DNA of 6,319 nucleotides. Origin: Chitinivibrionales bacterium (GTDB lineage Bacteria; Fibrobacterota; Chitinivibrionia; Chitinivibrionales; FEN-1185). A program made the translations under genes and the position numbers. The stretch is from NCBI GenBank assembly GCA_028718065.1, contig JAQUMP010000224.1:1-6319 (forward strand), written 5' to 3'. This document shows, piece after piece, positions 5,832 through 6,319 of the stretch. The number at the start of each line of letters is the position of its first letter. The first letter of the stretch is position 1. A model generated the notes under the pieces. The model did not search any database. It saw only the letters and a program-made list of their open reading frames with translations, and was not told the origin of the DNA.

Positions 5832-6319
5832 ACAACCGATCGTGCTGGGAGGTTGGGCGCTCAAACCCCAAATTCTTGCGCCGTGCTTCGGTGAAGACGC
5901 CGTGTATATTGACATTAACGAACTTATGCCGCAGGTTGTTTTTGGGAATGCTCTTTTGACCGATTGGAAAGACATCATTTACAGCCGCGTAAAACAGGCC
6001 TGTGGAAAAAGCGCCCCTGTTCTGTGCGGCTGGTCGACCGGCGCCTTGCTTGGTTTTGCCCTGGCAGAGTGGGTTCGCCCGAAAAAATTAATACTCATTT
6101 CCGCAACGCCATCATTTTGCCGCCGCGAAGGATTCCCTCACGGTCAGAAACGCGCAACGCTTATTTCCATGCGCGAGGCCCTTTTTAAAGACCGGGTCAA
6201 AACCTTATCGCAATTTTCCGCGAATTGCGGATTGCCGGAGGGAAAGAGTACATTTTCGGATTGCCCAACGGAAGCGTTGCTTGCCGGGCTCGTTTTTTTG
6301 GAGCAGGTCAATTTATTGC
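5824..6319 (+). CDS. bioH: BioH-like pimeloyl-ACP methyl ester carboxylesterase, 5' part (runs off right edge)
   Basis: Alpha/beta-hydrolase expected to remove the methyl group added by BioC, ending pimelate elongation. The frame is open from ATG 5824 to the end of the window with 165 residues visible (E. coli BioH has 256), so the 3' end is outside. Nucleophile elbow GWSTG (69-73) places Ser71 like Ser82 of BioH in GWSLG. The next segment, LILISATPSFCRREGFP, matches the BioH pattern VASSPCFSARDEWP, followed by a helical cap segment (ALFKDRVKTLSQF). The N-terminus is short: the usual oxyanion HGWG near the first strand reads LGGWAL (8-13). The catalytic Asp and His would lie past the edge. 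It overlaps bioF by 8 bases. The cluster context and the BioC partner support BioH; BioG or another replaceable esterase family is the alternative. Confidence 0.8.
   Translation, partial: MPEQPIVLGGWALKPQILAPCFGEDAVYIDINELMPQVVFGNALLTDWKDIIYSRVKQACGKSAPVLCGWSTGALLGFALAEWVRPKKLILISATPSFCRREGFPHGQKRATLISMREALFKDRVKTLSQFSANCGLPEGKSTFSDCPTEALLAGLVFLEQVNLL

Noticed and set aside
5454..5978. 174-codon open frame on the minus strand across the bioF-bioH junction
   Set aside because: It spans two convincing overlapping genes on the other strand and has no recognisable motif.
5964..6188. 74-codon + strand frame near the right end
   Set aside because: It lies out of frame inside the bioH-like gene, whose own frame stays open to the edge and carries GWSTG.

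Overview
The window is a slice of a Gram-negative-type bacterial chromosome with mixed, roughly balanced base composition and every recognisable gene on the + strand. It holds two functional blocks: the end of a heavy-metal efflux locus (positions 2-1662) and a biotin-synthesis cluster (1711 to the right edge). The RND metal pump and the BioC/BioH route to pimelate point to an organism with an outer membrane. The phylum cannot be fixed from the sequence; Omnitrophota or a Desulfobacterota-like lineage are guesses only.

Metal block. Positions 2-1093 encode the C-terminal third of a CusA/CzcA-type proton-driven metal exporter whose 5' part lies left of the window. After 23 bases, and behind a perfect AGGAGG ribosome site, comes a small exported protein (1117-1662). 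It carries a YHS/TRASH-like cysteine domain, a Met-rich linker and a C-terminal heavy-metal-binding domain (CPMHP...CPICGM), and is probably a periplasmic metal-binding partner of the pump.

Biotin block. A 48-base gap contains a perfect 10-bp inverted repeat ending 3 bases before the bioC start, a candidate operator or RNA hairpin. bioC (1711-2511) is followed by a 74-base compound palindromic repeat that begins on the last base of the bioC stop codon, then an AT-rich leader. bioD, bioA, bioF and a bioH-like gene follow, each overlapping the next by 8 to 23 bases, as in a translationally coupled operon. The bioH-like gene runs off the right edge.

Together, BioC methylates malonyl-ACP so that fatty-acid synthase can build a pimeloyl chain, and the BioH-like esterase would remove the methyl group. 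BioF then makes 8-amino-7-oxononanoate (KAPA), BioA makes 7,8-diaminononanoate (DAPA), and BioD makes dethiobiotin. Only biotin synthase (bioB) is missing from the visible set. I see no RNA genes, CRISPR array, insertion sequence or phage gene. No stretch over 300 bases lacks a gene. The most unusual items are the inverted repeat before bioC, the compound palindrome after it, the divergent BioH-like esterase, the active-site Phe in BioA that hints at a non-SAM amino donor, and the small two-domain metal-binding protein.
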